Shown here in pieces: positions 55,928 to 64,000 of a DNA stretch of 64,000 bases. The notes beneath the pieces are model-generated. The model had not been told where the DNA came from and searched no databases. It was given only the letters and a program-made list of their open reading frames with translations. Within the stretch, counting starts at the first letter, position 1. Each line of letters starts with the position of its first letter. The position numbers and the translations under genes are program-made. The stretch covers positions 310,001-374,000 of the forward strand of contig NZ_LGRV01000003.1 in NCBI RefSeq assembly GCF_001278945.1, in the 5' to 3' direction. Source of the stretch: Lysinibacillus contaminans. Lineage in GTDB: Bacteria; Bacillota; Bacilli; Bacillales_A; Planococcaceae.

Positions 55928-57707
55928 TCGATGGCGATTTCGAAATTTTAGCTTACGCAATAAATTACTAATTTCCTATATTGTTATTACGATATTACCA
56001 ACAGCGCTATTAGGTTATATTGCTTACAGCCAATATGTATTGTCGGTGGAGCGTCAGGTTGGTATGTATGTACCTAGGCTACTCAATCAAGCAAATAATA
56101 ATTTAGAGCGACAAATTGACCAATATTATGATGAAATGAGTCAACTCTACAGCCAGACAGATGTCATGACGATATTACGCAATCCTTCTTACCAAAATGT
56201 TTCGAGTATGCGGCAGGACATACATAAAGTAGAAAACTATCTCGCAGGGGCTTTTATGGAAGGGAGTCGGGAATACATTATTGGTGCATTTATAGCATCC
56301 AATAATCGTCTATTTGAATATACGAGATTGACGTATACATCTGGTTACTCTACGAAAGACAAAATCGGCTTCTATGGACAGTCTTATATATTGCCGACTG
56401 AAGAGCAGATTTTTTTTCCACATGAAACCGCAATCCAATTTAATGGGGATAAGCCATATGTGCTCCTCGTTAAGCAAATTATTGATTATGAAAACAGAAA
56501 TAATTTAGGCACACTTTTTGTAGCATTAGATCTGGAATTTATGCAAAAGACGCTCAGTACAGTGGATGAGCAGGATGAAGCAAATATGTGGATGGTTGAT
56601 AGTAAGCAATACATTATATATCATTCTAACGCCAGGCTAATCGGGACAATTGATAAAGAAATGAAGCAATATCCAATTTTGAATGGTAGCTTTCAATCGG
56701 ATTCTATATTATATAGCGGTGCACAAAGTGTTCATAATCGCTGGACATTTCTACATTCCATACCGGTCGAGCATTTAACAGAGGAAGCGGATTTGGTGAA
56801 AAATTTAACGGTCATTTCATTTATTGCGATTATTTCGTTAGCAATTTTCAGCTCCATTTTATTGGCATGGGGGGTAGCCAAACCAATTCAAAGACTCGTA
56901 AAAGAAATGAAAAAAGCAGAAAAAGGTAATTTTGATATTTATTTGCCAGATAAATACAATAACGAAGTAGGGACATTATCCAAGGCATTTACGAAAATGT
57001 TGCATGAAATTGAAGAGCTGATAGATGAAAAATACGAAATTGAATTAAAGCAAAAAGAAGCAGAATTATATGCGTTACAATCACAAATTAACCCACATTT
57101 CATGTATAACACATTAGAGAATATCGCCTTTATGGTAGAGGGGGGAGAGCAAGAGCTTGTTGTAGATATGGTTACTAATTTAGGACGAATGTTACGTTAT
57201 TCACTTGGTAATAAAGATCAATTAGTACCGTTGCAAAAGGAGTTGCGCCATGCGGATGATTATTTGATGATTCAGAAGGCTCGTTTTGAAGAATCTTTAA
57301 CCTATATGATACAAGTCGATCCCATTTTGAAAGATAAAATACTTCCTAAGTTTTTGTTACAGCCCTTAATAGAAAATGCATTGGAACATGCCTTTATAGT
57401 AGGACAGGTTTTGAAAATACAAATTAATGTGACAAGTGAAAAAGGACTTATGATAATTGTCGTAGAAGATAATGGAATAGGCATGGAGCAAAATCGTTTA
57501 ACATTTTTGGAACAACAACTAGTATCAGAACATATTATTAACAAGGATGATAGTTTTGGATTGACGAATGTCAATGGTCGCCTTGTGCTGCATTATGGTA
57601 GTGAATATCGATTGGAAATTAACAGCTTGTTGGGCATAGGCACAAAAATTATACTTAAAATTCCGATAGACGGGGGAAGTGATCAACAAAATGAATGGGA
57701 ACATTAA
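55917..57707 (+). CDS. YesM-family sensor histidine kinase
   Basis: 596 residues. One N-terminal membrane helix, a large extracytoplasmic domain (about 40-300), a second helix, and a HAMP domain (GVAKPIQRLVKEMKKAEKGNF) precede the cytoplasmic kinase. The phosphorylated His is in QSQINPHFMYNTLENIAF (PF06580 type), and the ATPase shows LLQPLIENALEHAF, VVEDNGIGM and GLTNVNGRL. It starts inside the end of the binding-protein gene and overlaps the regulator gene, so the three form one operon. It likely receives the ligand-loaded lipoprotein. Confidence 0.92.
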   Translation: MNFNRWRFRNFSLRNKLLISYIVITILPTALLGYIAYSQYVLSVERQVGMYVPRLLNQANNNLERQIDQYYDEMSQLYSQTDVMTILRNPSYQNVSSMRQDIHKVENYLAGAFMEGSREYIIGAFIASNNRLFEYTRLTYTSGYSTKDKIGFYGQSYILPTEEQIFFPHETAIQFNGDKPYVLLVKQIIDYENRNNLGTLFVALDLEFMQKTLSTVDEQDEANMWMVDSKQYIIYHSNARLIGTIDKEMKQYPILNGSFQSDSILYSGAQSVHNRWTFLHSIPVEHLTEEADLVKNLTVISFIAIISLAIFSSILLAWGVAKPIQRLVKEMKKAEKGNFDIYLPDKYNNEVGTLSKAFTKMLHEIEELIDEKYEIELKQKEAELYALQSQINPHFMYNTLENIAFMVEGGEQELVVDMVTNLGRMLRYSLGNKDQLVPLQKELRHADDYLMIQKARFEESLTYMIQVDPILKDKILPKFLLQPLIENALEHAFIVGQVLKIQINVTSEKGLMIIVVEDNGIGMEQNRLTFLEQQLVSEHIINKDDSFGLTNVNGRLVLHYGSEYRLEINSLLGIGTKIILKIPIDGGSDQQNEWEH

Positions 57708-58425
57708 AGTCGTTATTGTTGATGATGAAAGTCGTATAAGACAAGGAATAGAGAGGTTAGTGTTAAATAATGGAGATGAATGGGAAGTTGTAGGTACGTA
57801 TATGAACGGTTTGGAATGCTTGCAAGACATTGAAGCCCGTAATTTACACTTTGATGTATTGTTTACAGACATGAAAATGCCAGTTATGAGTGGTTTAGAA
57901 TTATTAGCACGCCTTAATGAAATGACAGGGAAAAGTTATCGTTCGGTAGTCGTAAGTGGATATGATGATTTTGAATTTATTCAAAGTGCAATGCGAGAGG
58001 GCGCTATGGACTACTTATTGAAGCCAGTAGATCGCCAAGAAATGAAAAAGTGCTTAAATAAAATTAAAGCTACTGTATTGAAAAATGGTACGGCAAGTCA
58101 AACCAATGTTAAAAATATTTCTATAGAATTGGCGACGCAGTGGATTCAAGACCATTTAGGTGAAGTAATAACAATTGAAAAAATCGCAGCACAAGTATTT
58201 ATGAATCCTACGTACTTTAGCGAATATTTCAAACGGAAAACGGGCATCACGGTGCTAGATTATGTAACCAAAAAGCGAATGGAAAAAGCACTAAACTTAT
58301 TGCAATCTACGAATATGAAAGTGTATGCGATTTCTGAAACAATTGGCTATAATGATACAAAATATTTTAGTAGATTATTTAAAAAGCATTATGGGCTATT
58401 ACCCTCACAACTACGTAATAATTAA
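57691..58425 (+). CDS. YesN-type response regulator with AraC HTH
   Basis: 244 residues from ATG 57691; a GTG at 57679 is the other option, both after GGGGGAA. The receiver (1-125) shows VIVDDESRIRQGI, the phosphoacceptor Asp in VLFTDMKMPVMSG, and the Lys in LLKPVDRQE. The C-terminus carries two AraC-type HTH motifs (TIEKIAAQVFMNPTYFSEYFKRKTG and VYAISETIGYNDTKYFSRLFKKHYG). Partner of the YesM-type kinase. It is the only DNA-binding regulator next to the rhamnose genes and probably activates them. Confidence 0.92.
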   Translation: MNGNIKVVIVDDESRIRQGIERLVLNNGDEWEVVGTYMNGLECLQDIEARNLHFDVLFTDMKMPVMSGLELLARLNEMTGKSYRSVVVSGYDDFEFIQSAMREGAMDYLLKPVDRQEMKKCLNKIKATVLKNGTASQTNVKNISIELATQWIQDHLGEVITIEKIAAQVFMNPTYFSEYFKRKTGITVLDYVTKKRMEKALNLLQSTNMKVYAISETIGYNDTKYFSRLFKKHYGLLPSQLRNN

Positions 58426-58582
58426 AAAGTCGAATAAGTGCATGTTTCTTCATTCCCTATCTTAATGAAAATTTGAAGTTTGTGAACTTGCTAAAAAATG
58501 AACCAGTGATAAGGATGCAAGACTATGTTTCAAAATAAAGTGGTAGTCAAATCTGTTTTCCAGTTGTGCGGTAAATAAGTAT

Positions 58583-58620
58583 AGCCAGTTTCCGAATGTC
58601 CATCGGAAGCTGGCTTTTTA
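58583..58620 (+). terminator. terminator of the sensor operon
   Basis: AGCCAGTTTCCGA pairs with TCGGAAGCTGGCT, followed by TTTTA. Confidence 0.8.
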
Positions 58621-58676
58621 CGAATTTACAACATAGTTGTTTGTAAAGTAGATATCTAACCAAGCTTAATCTTTAG

Positions 58677-59267
58677 TTAGACCTCGTTTTTTGATAGTAA
58701 ATATTGTGAAAGTGCAGACGATGCTGACAAGGTAGAAAGCAATGTACTGTTGGGTGAAGTACTACTTGTAAAGGAAGACAGCAAGTTATTTTCACTTGAA
58801 ATTGTGCTTGTCTTGGTTGTTAAATAGTCACTCAATGTTGAAATGTTATTTTTCATTTTTTCTATCTTTTGCTGGTCAGCAAGAGAGATATTTTCATCAA
58901 CAGTTGCAGCGAAGTTTATCATCTCGGTTTGCAATTTTTCCTTCGCAGTTGTTAATGATTTTAACTGTTGCGCTTGGAAAATGGTTTGTAAGTAATCGGA
59001 CATTGTTGATGTTGTTTGTGTAGTAGAAGTAGATGTGTCAGTCAAATTACCATACAAGTTGCTATGTGATGCTGTGTTTTGTCCATAAGATAACTCGGAT
59101 AGTGATGCTTCAATACTGTTTGCTGTTGTACTATTATTGTCTGTTGAAGCCGTTGCGTTCAGTAAATAAGAAACAAAGTCACTAGTCGTTGTCGAGTTCG
59201 TGCCTGTTGATGATGAGCTTGTGTAAAGGTTAGGAATGTTCATCCACAAATTGACGTTTGATGTCAT
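58677..59267 (-). CDS. Ser/Thr-rich low-complexity protein
   Basis: 196 residues, 37% of them Ser or Thr (73 by count), with no Cys and little charge in the N-terminal half. No signal peptide or membrane helix. A helical middle (DYLQTIFQAQQLKSLTTAKEKL, then ISLADQQKIEKMKNNISTL) separates two Ser/Thr stretches. AAAGGAGGCT precedes the ATG 58-60 bp from the next terminator, supporting a real gene. Such composition occurs in secreted flagellar or surface-associated factors and in intrinsically disordered proteins; no family is recognised. It is monocistronic between two terminators. Confidence 0.6.
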   Translation of the reverse strand: MTSNVNLWMNIPNLYTSSSSTGTNSTTTSDFVSYLLNATASTDNNSTTANSIEASLSELSYGQNTASHSNLYGNLTDTSTSTTQTTSTMSDYLQTIFQAQQLKSLTTAKEKLQTEMINFAATVDENISLADQQKIEKMKNNISTLSDYLTTKTSTISSENNLLSSFTSSTSPNSTLLSTLSASSALSQYLLSKNEV

Positions 59268-59351
59268 CGATAAAGCCTCCTTTCATTATGTATTCTCTTA
59301 AATTATAAGGTGTCAATGTGTCGGGACGATGTTAAATGTTTTAAGAAAAAG

Positions 59352-59391
59352 AAAAAGCCGAGAAAATGATGACCATTTTCTCGGCTTTTTT
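59352..59391. terminator. terminator of the qox operon
   Basis: A perfect stem (AAAAAGCCGAGAAAATG / CATTTTCTCGGCTTTTT) lies 5 bp past the qoxD stop. Confidence 0.88.
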
Positions 59392-59395
59392 AATA

Positions 59396-59680
59396 TTATT
59401 GATAACCCCAAATCATTGTTAATAATGAACCAATGATTGTTATGACACCTACGAATACTGCATATAAAATAGATGTATATAACGTTTTTTTATCTTCAGA
59501 TTCACCAATGTGCATGAATAATACTAATTGGACAGTTGCTTGTGCAAGAGCTGTAACTAGCAGAATAGTAAATGCAATGTTATAGGACATATCTAATGTC
59601 ACTACAGATAGTGCTACGATTGTTAGTAATAGTGAGAAGCCGAAGCCCATCACATGTTGTTTTGGGAATAATTCCTTCAT
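59396..59680 (-). CDS. qoxD: quinol oxidase aa3, subunit IV
   Basis: 94 residues with three hydrophobic helices (FSLLLTIVALSVVTL, IAFTILLVTALAQATVQLVLFMHIG, LYAVFVGVITIIGSLLTMIWG), the size and layout of the small subunit of heme-copper quinol oxidases. It supports assembly of subunit I. The ATG overlaps the qoxC stop by one base, so translation is coupled. Last gene of the operon. Confidence 0.9.
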   Translation of the reverse strand: MKELFPKQHVMGFGFSLLLTIVALSVVTLDMSYNIAFTILLVTALAQATVQLVLFMHIGESEDKKTLYTSILYAVFVGVITIIGSLLTMIWGYQ

Positions 59681-60279
59681 CAGCTAATCAGTCCTTTCAG
59701 ATAGACGAAGCTGAAGATGAAAATCCAAACAACGTCTAGGAAGTGCCAGTACAGTGAGAAGATAAACGCTTTGTTCGTTGTTTGTGCGTTTAAGCCACGT
59801 TTTGCAACTTGAATTAAAATCGCAATACCCCAGAATAAACCGAAAGTTACGTGGGCACCATGTGTACCAAGTAAAGTCATTAAAGCAGATAAGAATGCGC
59901 TTGTTGTAATTGTTGCGCCTTCATGTACATAAGTGATGAACTCGAAAATCTCAATACCTAAGAAACCAAGACCTAATACAAGTGTAGTGATGAAGAATGT
60001 CATCATCGCTTTTTTATTGCCAAGGCGCATTGCGTGAATACCAAGACCGATTGTGAAACTACTTGTTAATAACAAGAATGTTTCAAATAAAACAGGTGTT
60101 AATTCAAATATTTCTGAACCAGTAGGGCCATTACCTGTACGGTTAGCAAGGACGAAATACACAGTGAAAAGTGTGGCGAATAACATGATTTCTGCGCCTA
60201 GGAAAATCCAGAATCCGAAGATTTTTAGGCGATTTTCCTCTGTACTATATTCTAATGGAAGTGAAGAATCAATTTTCAT
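59680..60279 (-). CDS. qoxC: quinol oxidase aa3, subunit III
   Basis: 199 residues from ATG 60279; GAGAGGTG lies 9 bp before it, and the earlier in-frame GTG at 60291 is inside that site. Five membrane helices are seen, with FWIFLGAEIMLFATLFTVYF, LGTHGAHVTFGLFWG and HFLDVVWIFIFSFVYLKG, the conserved subunit III pattern. It overlaps qoxD by one base and follows qoxB by one base. Confidence 0.93.
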   Translation of the reverse strand: MKIDSSLPLEYSTEENRLKIFGFWIFLGAEIMLFATLFTVYFVLANRTGNGPTGSEIFELTPVLFETFLLLTSSFTIGLGIHAMRLGNKKAMMTFFITTLVLGLGFLGIEIFEFITYVHEGATITTSAFLSALMTLLGTHGAHVTFGLFWGIAILIQVAKRGLNAQTTNKAFIFSLYWHFLDVVWIFIFSFVYLKGLIS

Positions 60280-60280
60280 A

Positions 60281-62224
60281 TTATTTGTCACCTCTCAAAC
60301 GTTTTTCAGTTTCCATAATTTCCTCAACTGAAATATAGCGACCATGATCTTTTTCAAATGAACGAGCAATCATGAATCCAAATACACCAAGTAAACTGAT
60401 GATTGCTGGAATCCAAGCACTAAATACTGCAAAGAATGCAGCTAAGAAGAAGAATCCGCTCATCCAGAATGGTGCAGCAGAGTTATTTGGCATATGAATT
60501 TTTTCAAATTTACCAGCCGTGATGTCACGACCTTCTTTTTTAGCAAACCAGAATTCATCTAATTGCGTAACAGTTGGTACTACCGCGAAGTTATATTCTG
60601 GTACTGGAGAGTGAGTAGCCCATTCTAATGAGCGACCATCCCAAACATCTGCTTTTTCGTTGCGTGGCATATTTTTCCAGCTGTAGAAAATGTTATAAAC
60701 GATAACTAGGAAACCAGCAGCAAGTCCAAGTGCACCGATGAACGATAGCATATTAAGTGGACCGTAACCTGTTGATTCTGAGTACGTGTACATACGACGA
60801 GCGTAACCGTCTAAACCTAGGATAAATAACGGGAAGAATGTAACGTTAAAGCTAATAGCGATTAACCAGAAACCTAACTTACCTAATTTTTCATTCAAGC
60901 GGAAACCAAACATTTTTGGCCACCAGAAGTGGTAACCTGCAAGTACACCGAATACTGTACCTGGAATTAATACATAGTGGAAGTGGGCAACTAAGAACAT
61001 CGTATTATGATATTGATAGTCGGCACTTGCCATTGCAAGCATTACCCCTGTAACCCCACCAATTGTGAAGATTGGAATAAAGCCAAGTGCATAAAGCATT
61101 GGAGTGGTGAATGATATCTTACCGTGCCTCATTGTGAGTAGCCAGTTAAACATCTTAACCCCGGTCGGTACAGCAATCGCCATTGTTGTAATAGAGAAGA
61201 CGCCGTTGACCATAACCCCGTGACCCATTGTATAGAAATGGTGGGCCCATACTAAGAATGACAGTAAAGAAATGACAACCATACTCATGACCATTGATTT
61301 GTAACCGTATAAGTTTTTACGGGCAAATGTCGCAATGATTTCTGAGAAAATACCGAATGCAGGAAGGATAACGATATAAACCTCAGGATGTCCCCAAACC
61401 CAGAACAGGTTGGCCCAAAGCATATCCATACCACCATTAGCCATTGTAAAGAATTGTGTACCAAATTGACGGTCTAACATCATTAGTGCAAGTGCTACAG
61501 TTAATACTGGGAAAGCAAATACGATAATAACGTTTGTGATTAAAATAGACCAAGTAAACATTGGCATTTTCATTAGCTTCATACCAGGAGCACGCATTTT
61601 AATGATCGTAGTGATGAAGTTAACACCCGTCATTAACGTACCAAGCCCTGATAATTGTAGTGCTAAAGAATAGTAGTTGTTTCCGACAGTTGGACTAAAT
61701 TCTGTACTTGCCAGTGGGAAGTAAGCAGTCCAACCTGCATCTGGAGAACCACCTACGATAAATGATAGGTTCAGTAAGCCACAACCTGCTGCAAATAACC
61801 AGAAGCTAATTGCATTCAGACGTGGGAAGGCAACATCGCGTGCACCAATTTGTAATGGAATAACGATGTTCATTAAACCGATAACGAAAGGCATCGCCAT
61901 AAATAAAATCATGACTAAACCATGTGTTGTGAAAATTTCGTTGTAATGCTGTGCATCAAGAAGTCCGTTATTTGGAACAGCTGTTTGTGCACGCATTAAT
62001 AGTGCATCGACACCACCGCGGAATAGCATTAAAAGCGCTACGGCGATATACATAATACCGATTTTTTTATGGTCAACTGTAGATAGCCAGTTTTTGTAGA
62101 AATAGCCCCATTTTTTAAAATACGTAAGGCCAGCTACAACAACAATTGCACCAACTACAATACTAATAGCAGCCATTAAAATCATTGGCTCTTGCATTGG
62201 ATGGAATATTTCTTCCATACTCAT
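60281..62224 (-). CDS. qoxB: quinol oxidase aa3, subunit I
   Basis: 647 residues, the catalytic subunit. Heme ligand His is in [15 protein letters not shown], the Cu-B centre is in [18 protein letters not shown] (His and cross-linked Tyr) and [10 protein letters not shown], and the heme a/a3 ligands are in [17 protein letters not shown]. About fifteen helices are expected. It reduces oxygen to water with protons pumped across the membrane. Order A-B-C-D matches B. subtilis qox. Confidence 0.96.
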   Translation of the reverse strand: MSMEEIFHPMQEPMILMAAISIVVGAIVVVAGLTYFKKWGYFYKNWLSTVDHKKIGIMYIAVALLMLFRGGVDALLMRAQTAVPNNGLLDAQHYNEIFTTHGLVMILFMAMPFVIGLMNIVIPLQIGARDVAFPRLNAISFWLFAAGCGLLNLSFIVGGSPDAGWTAYFPLASTEFSPTVGNNYYSLALQLSGLGTLMTGVNFITTIIKMRAPGMKLMKMPMFTWSILITNVIIVFAFPVLTVALALMMLDRQFGTQFFTMANGGMDMLWANLFWVWGHPEVYIVILPAFGIFSEIIATFARKNLYGYKSMVMSMVVISLLSFLVWAHHFYTMGHGVMVNGVFSITTMAIAVPTGVKMFNWLLTMRHGKISFTTPMLYALGFIPIFTIGGVTGVMLAMASADYQYHNTMFLVAHFHYVLIPGTVFGVLAGYHFWWPKMFGFRLNEKLGKLGFWLIAISFNVTFFPLFILGLDGYARRMYTYSESTGYGPLNMLSFIGALGLAAGFLVIVYNIFYSWKNMPRNEKADVWDGRSLEWATHSPVPEYNFAVVPTVTQLDEFWFAKKEGRDITAGKFEKIHMPNNSAAPFWMSGFFFLAAFFAVFSAWIPAIISLLGVFGFMIARSFEKDHGRYISVEEIMETEKRLRGDK

Positions 62225-62251
62225 AGGATGCGCTCCTTTCGGGTTTGAATT

Positions 62252-63172
62252 TTAGTGTGCATGTGTTTCTTTTGATTCTTCTTGTGAATCAGTTGTGTGG
62301 TCCATATTAGAGTGATCCATTTCCTCATCTGTCATATCCATTTCAGAATGTTCCATTGGAGGAGGACTAAACTCTAAGTGAGTAGATGAGTAACTTGAAC
62401 GACCAACGTGTTCAGCCGCTAAAAGTTCTTCGAATTTTTCTTCTGTTAGTGGTTCTTCATTTGCTTTTACATCAGCAACCCATTCGGCGAAGTCTTCTTG
62501 CGTCATAGTTTGAGCTTCAAATTCCATTTGTGCGAAGCCACGACCGCTGAAGTTCGAGTTACGACCCATGAAAGAACCAATTTCGTCAGCAGCCATATGA
62601 ATCGTATTAACCATGTCACTCATGGCATATTTTTGACCATTCAATTGTGGAATCCAGAAACTTGTAATTGGCCCGTATGAATATAACTTGAATTCAATTG
62701 GACGATCTGTAGGAAGATTTACATAGTTTACTGTTTCAATGCCCTCTTCTGGATAACTAAAGTGCCATTTCCAGTTTGAAGATGATGCATAAATCACAAG
62801 TGGTTCTGTGTTGTCATACCCCTCAGGTGTTGTTTCAACAGAAGTGGTTGTTTTCACAGTAATGAATGCTAAGACCGTTACAATAATAATCGGAATAACT
62901 GTCCATGTAATTTCAAGTGCCATACTACCTTCTTCGTGTGGTGGCTCATAATCATCAGGAGTTTTCGAAGCGCGATATTTTGTCAGCATAAATGCTAAAA
63001 GCGCGTACACGATAAGTAAGATGAATGCCATTGTAATAATGGATAAAATGATTGTGTTTGATAATGTTTCAGCATGTGGTCCTTTTGAATCAAAGACTGT
63101 TAATGGCTCACAACCACTAAGAATTGCAAGGACTGCGAAAGCTAAAAACATTAAGCTCGTTTTTTTGTTCAT
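62252..63172 (-). CDS. qoxA: quinol oxidase aa3, subunit II
   Basis: 306 residues from ATG 63172 (AGAGGAG upstream; open from 63199). The lipoprotein signal MNKKTSLMFLAFAVLAILSGC is followed by two membrane helices and a cupredoxin-like domain (SSSNWKWHFSYPEEGIETVNYVN, QLNGQKYAMSDMVNTIH). The CuA motif of cytochrome c oxidases (two Cys and a His) is absent, as expected for a quinol oxidase. The last 35 residues are Met/His-rich (MEHSEMDMTDEEMDHSNMD, ending THAH), an unusual tail. It is the first gene of qoxABCD. Confidence 0.94.
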   Translation of the reverse strand: MNKKTSLMFLAFAVLAILSGCEPLTVFDSKGPHAETLSNTIILSIITMAFILLIVYALLAFMLTKYRASKTPDDYEPPHEEGSMALEITWTVIPIIIVTVLAFITVKTTTSVETTPEGYDNTEPLVIYASSSNWKWHFSYPEEGIETVNYVNLPTDRPIEFKLYSYGPITSFWIPQLNGQKYAMSDMVNTIHMAADEIGSFMGRNSNFSGRGFAQMEFEAQTMTQEDFAEWVADVKANEEPLTEEKFEELLAAEHVGRSSYSSTHLEFSPPPMEHSEMDMTDEEMDHSNMDHTTDSQEESKETHAH

Positions 63173-64000
63173 GTTTGACTCCTCTCTATAAAGCGGCAAT
63201 TCCTAAAATTCATAGGTGTGTATGGATTTGCTTTAAAAAAAATTACGAATAGTAGGGTTGTACTCACCTCTTTTAATCTAATGTCCCAATCAAATAGAAT
63301 AGAAATTACAATGCATTTTCAATAGGAAATGAAAAATCTTTATTTGATTGGTCAATGCATGTATTGGCAAAGCAGACGAGTATATAGGGTGAATTATCGA
63401 TGTCGACCCATAATCTAGCATGTCAGTGAGTATGAATTGGTAATTAATTCTTACCCAATGACTATAGGCTTGTCGGTGTTTGCAAATTGGATTATACGCC
63501 CCGTCATACGGAAAAGACATTATTTTGTTATATAATTATCAAATCTATGCCTTTGATTATGAACATTTTTTGAACGAAAATTACTATTTTGTAATTGGGA
63601 TTTTAAGGATTGGTCCATTAAACACTGTGAAAACGTTGAAAACACTAAGTTTATGATGTTTAACTAAGTAAATAAATTTCGAAAGAAAAATAACAGTTCA
63701 CATTTTAGACGCTATTTTGTAATATTATCGTTGATTTATAAGGAATTTAGATTCGGAATAGTTGATATGTTTTATGAAAAGGAGTAAGTGAAAACACATA
63801 TTTATAGATAAAAGAGGGTGATATTCCTATTAAAGGAATGATATCCATGGTGGTTTTTGGTCGATAAAATTAATTATGGAGATATAATTATATTATTTCA
63901 TTATTATACAAATATAGGTATTTTTTATTTTAGTAGAATAATAAAAGAGTACCCAATTTATCTGGATACTCTTTGTAGAAAATTATGTGCTTAGTTAAGC
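63173..64000. other. upstream region of the qox operon, non-coding
   Basis: About 830 bp with no credible gene. The qoxA promoter should lie near 63200-63350. TGAAAACGTTGAAA at about 63626 is a partial match to a catabolite-response (cre) site. A stem AAGAGTACCCA / TGGATACTCTT near 63950 may be a terminator belonging to a gene beyond the window. Confidence 0.4.

Noticed and set aside
63626..63639. cre-like site TGAAAACGTTGAAA upstream of qoxA
   Set aside because: The last two positions miss the consensus and it lies about 450 bp from the gene, so catabolite control is not claimed.
1..64000. CRISPR arrays, tRNA, rRNA, prophage or defence islands
   Set aside because: No spaced direct-repeat arrays, RNA gene motifs, phage structural genes or restriction/toxin genes were recognised.

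Overview
The window is low-GC chromosomal DNA from a Gram-positive bacterium of the Bacillales. It most resembles the Lysinibacillus/Solibacillus group. The evidence is strong AGGAGG-type ribosome binding sites, frequent TTG/GTG starts, TTGACA/TATAAT-type promoters, intrinsic terminators with T-runs, lipoprotein signal peptides, and families typical of that group (LTA synthase, DegV, YesM/YesN, a QoxABCD-type oxidase, DUF418, DUF2651). No rRNA, tRNA, CRISPR or prophage is visible. The genus is an inference from gene content.

Layout. 0-5 kb: a decayed IS3-family transposase, an OmpR-type two-component system, a small BRCT protein and a frameshifted hypothetical gene. 5.9-9.5 kb: an unusual beta-ketoacyl synthase (active-site Cys kept, first catalytic His replaced by Gln) lies 12 bp before a membrane PAS-GGDEF-EAL c-di-GMP protein. 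9.7-19.2 kb: small genes and debris, including a zinc-ribbon protein, a copC-copD pair behind a Fur-box-like site, a DUF418 membrane protein, a dead CBS/CorC gene, an alpha/beta hydrolase, a SET-domain protein, two tandemly duplicated cold-shock genes with a terminator-like hairpin in each leader plus a third dead csp copy, and a pentapeptide-repeat protein. 19.6-30.4 kb: a divergent EamA exporter/MocR regulator pair, flavohemoglobin hmp beside a degraded nsrR, lipoproteins, an NdpA-like nucleoid protein, small membrane proteins, a PQQ-type sugar dehydrogenase and UspA. 30.5-31.5 kb: an intact IS30-family element.

31.8-43 kb: an LTA-synthase-family protein, glpD, a methionine-salvage operon (mtnK-W-X-D, with no mtnA or mtnB), DegV, a HAD phosphatase and SelO. 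44.2-58.4 kb: a complete L-rhamnose regulon, comprising an ABC importer (ATPase, two permeases, binding lipoprotein), fused aldolase/dehydrogenase, rhamnulokinase, mutarotase and isomerase. It is followed by a remnant of another sugar isomerase and then a three-gene sensor module (RhaS-like binding lipoprotein, YesM-type kinase, YesN/AraC-type regulator). This module is the only regulator next to the pathway and probably controls it. 58.7-63.2 kb: a Ser/Thr-rich protein and the aa3-type quinol oxidase operon qoxABCD on the minus strand. Its subunit II carries a Met/His-rich tail.

The window mixes complete metabolic operons with many decayed genes: the IS3 transposase, csp, CorC, nsrR, a sugar isomerase, and several frameshifted small genes. 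The points most worth following are the Gln-substituted ketosynthase next to a c-di-GMP enzyme, the three-component sensor of the rhamnose locus, the loss of nsrR next to a kept hmp, the incomplete mtn operon, and the duplicated csp leaders.
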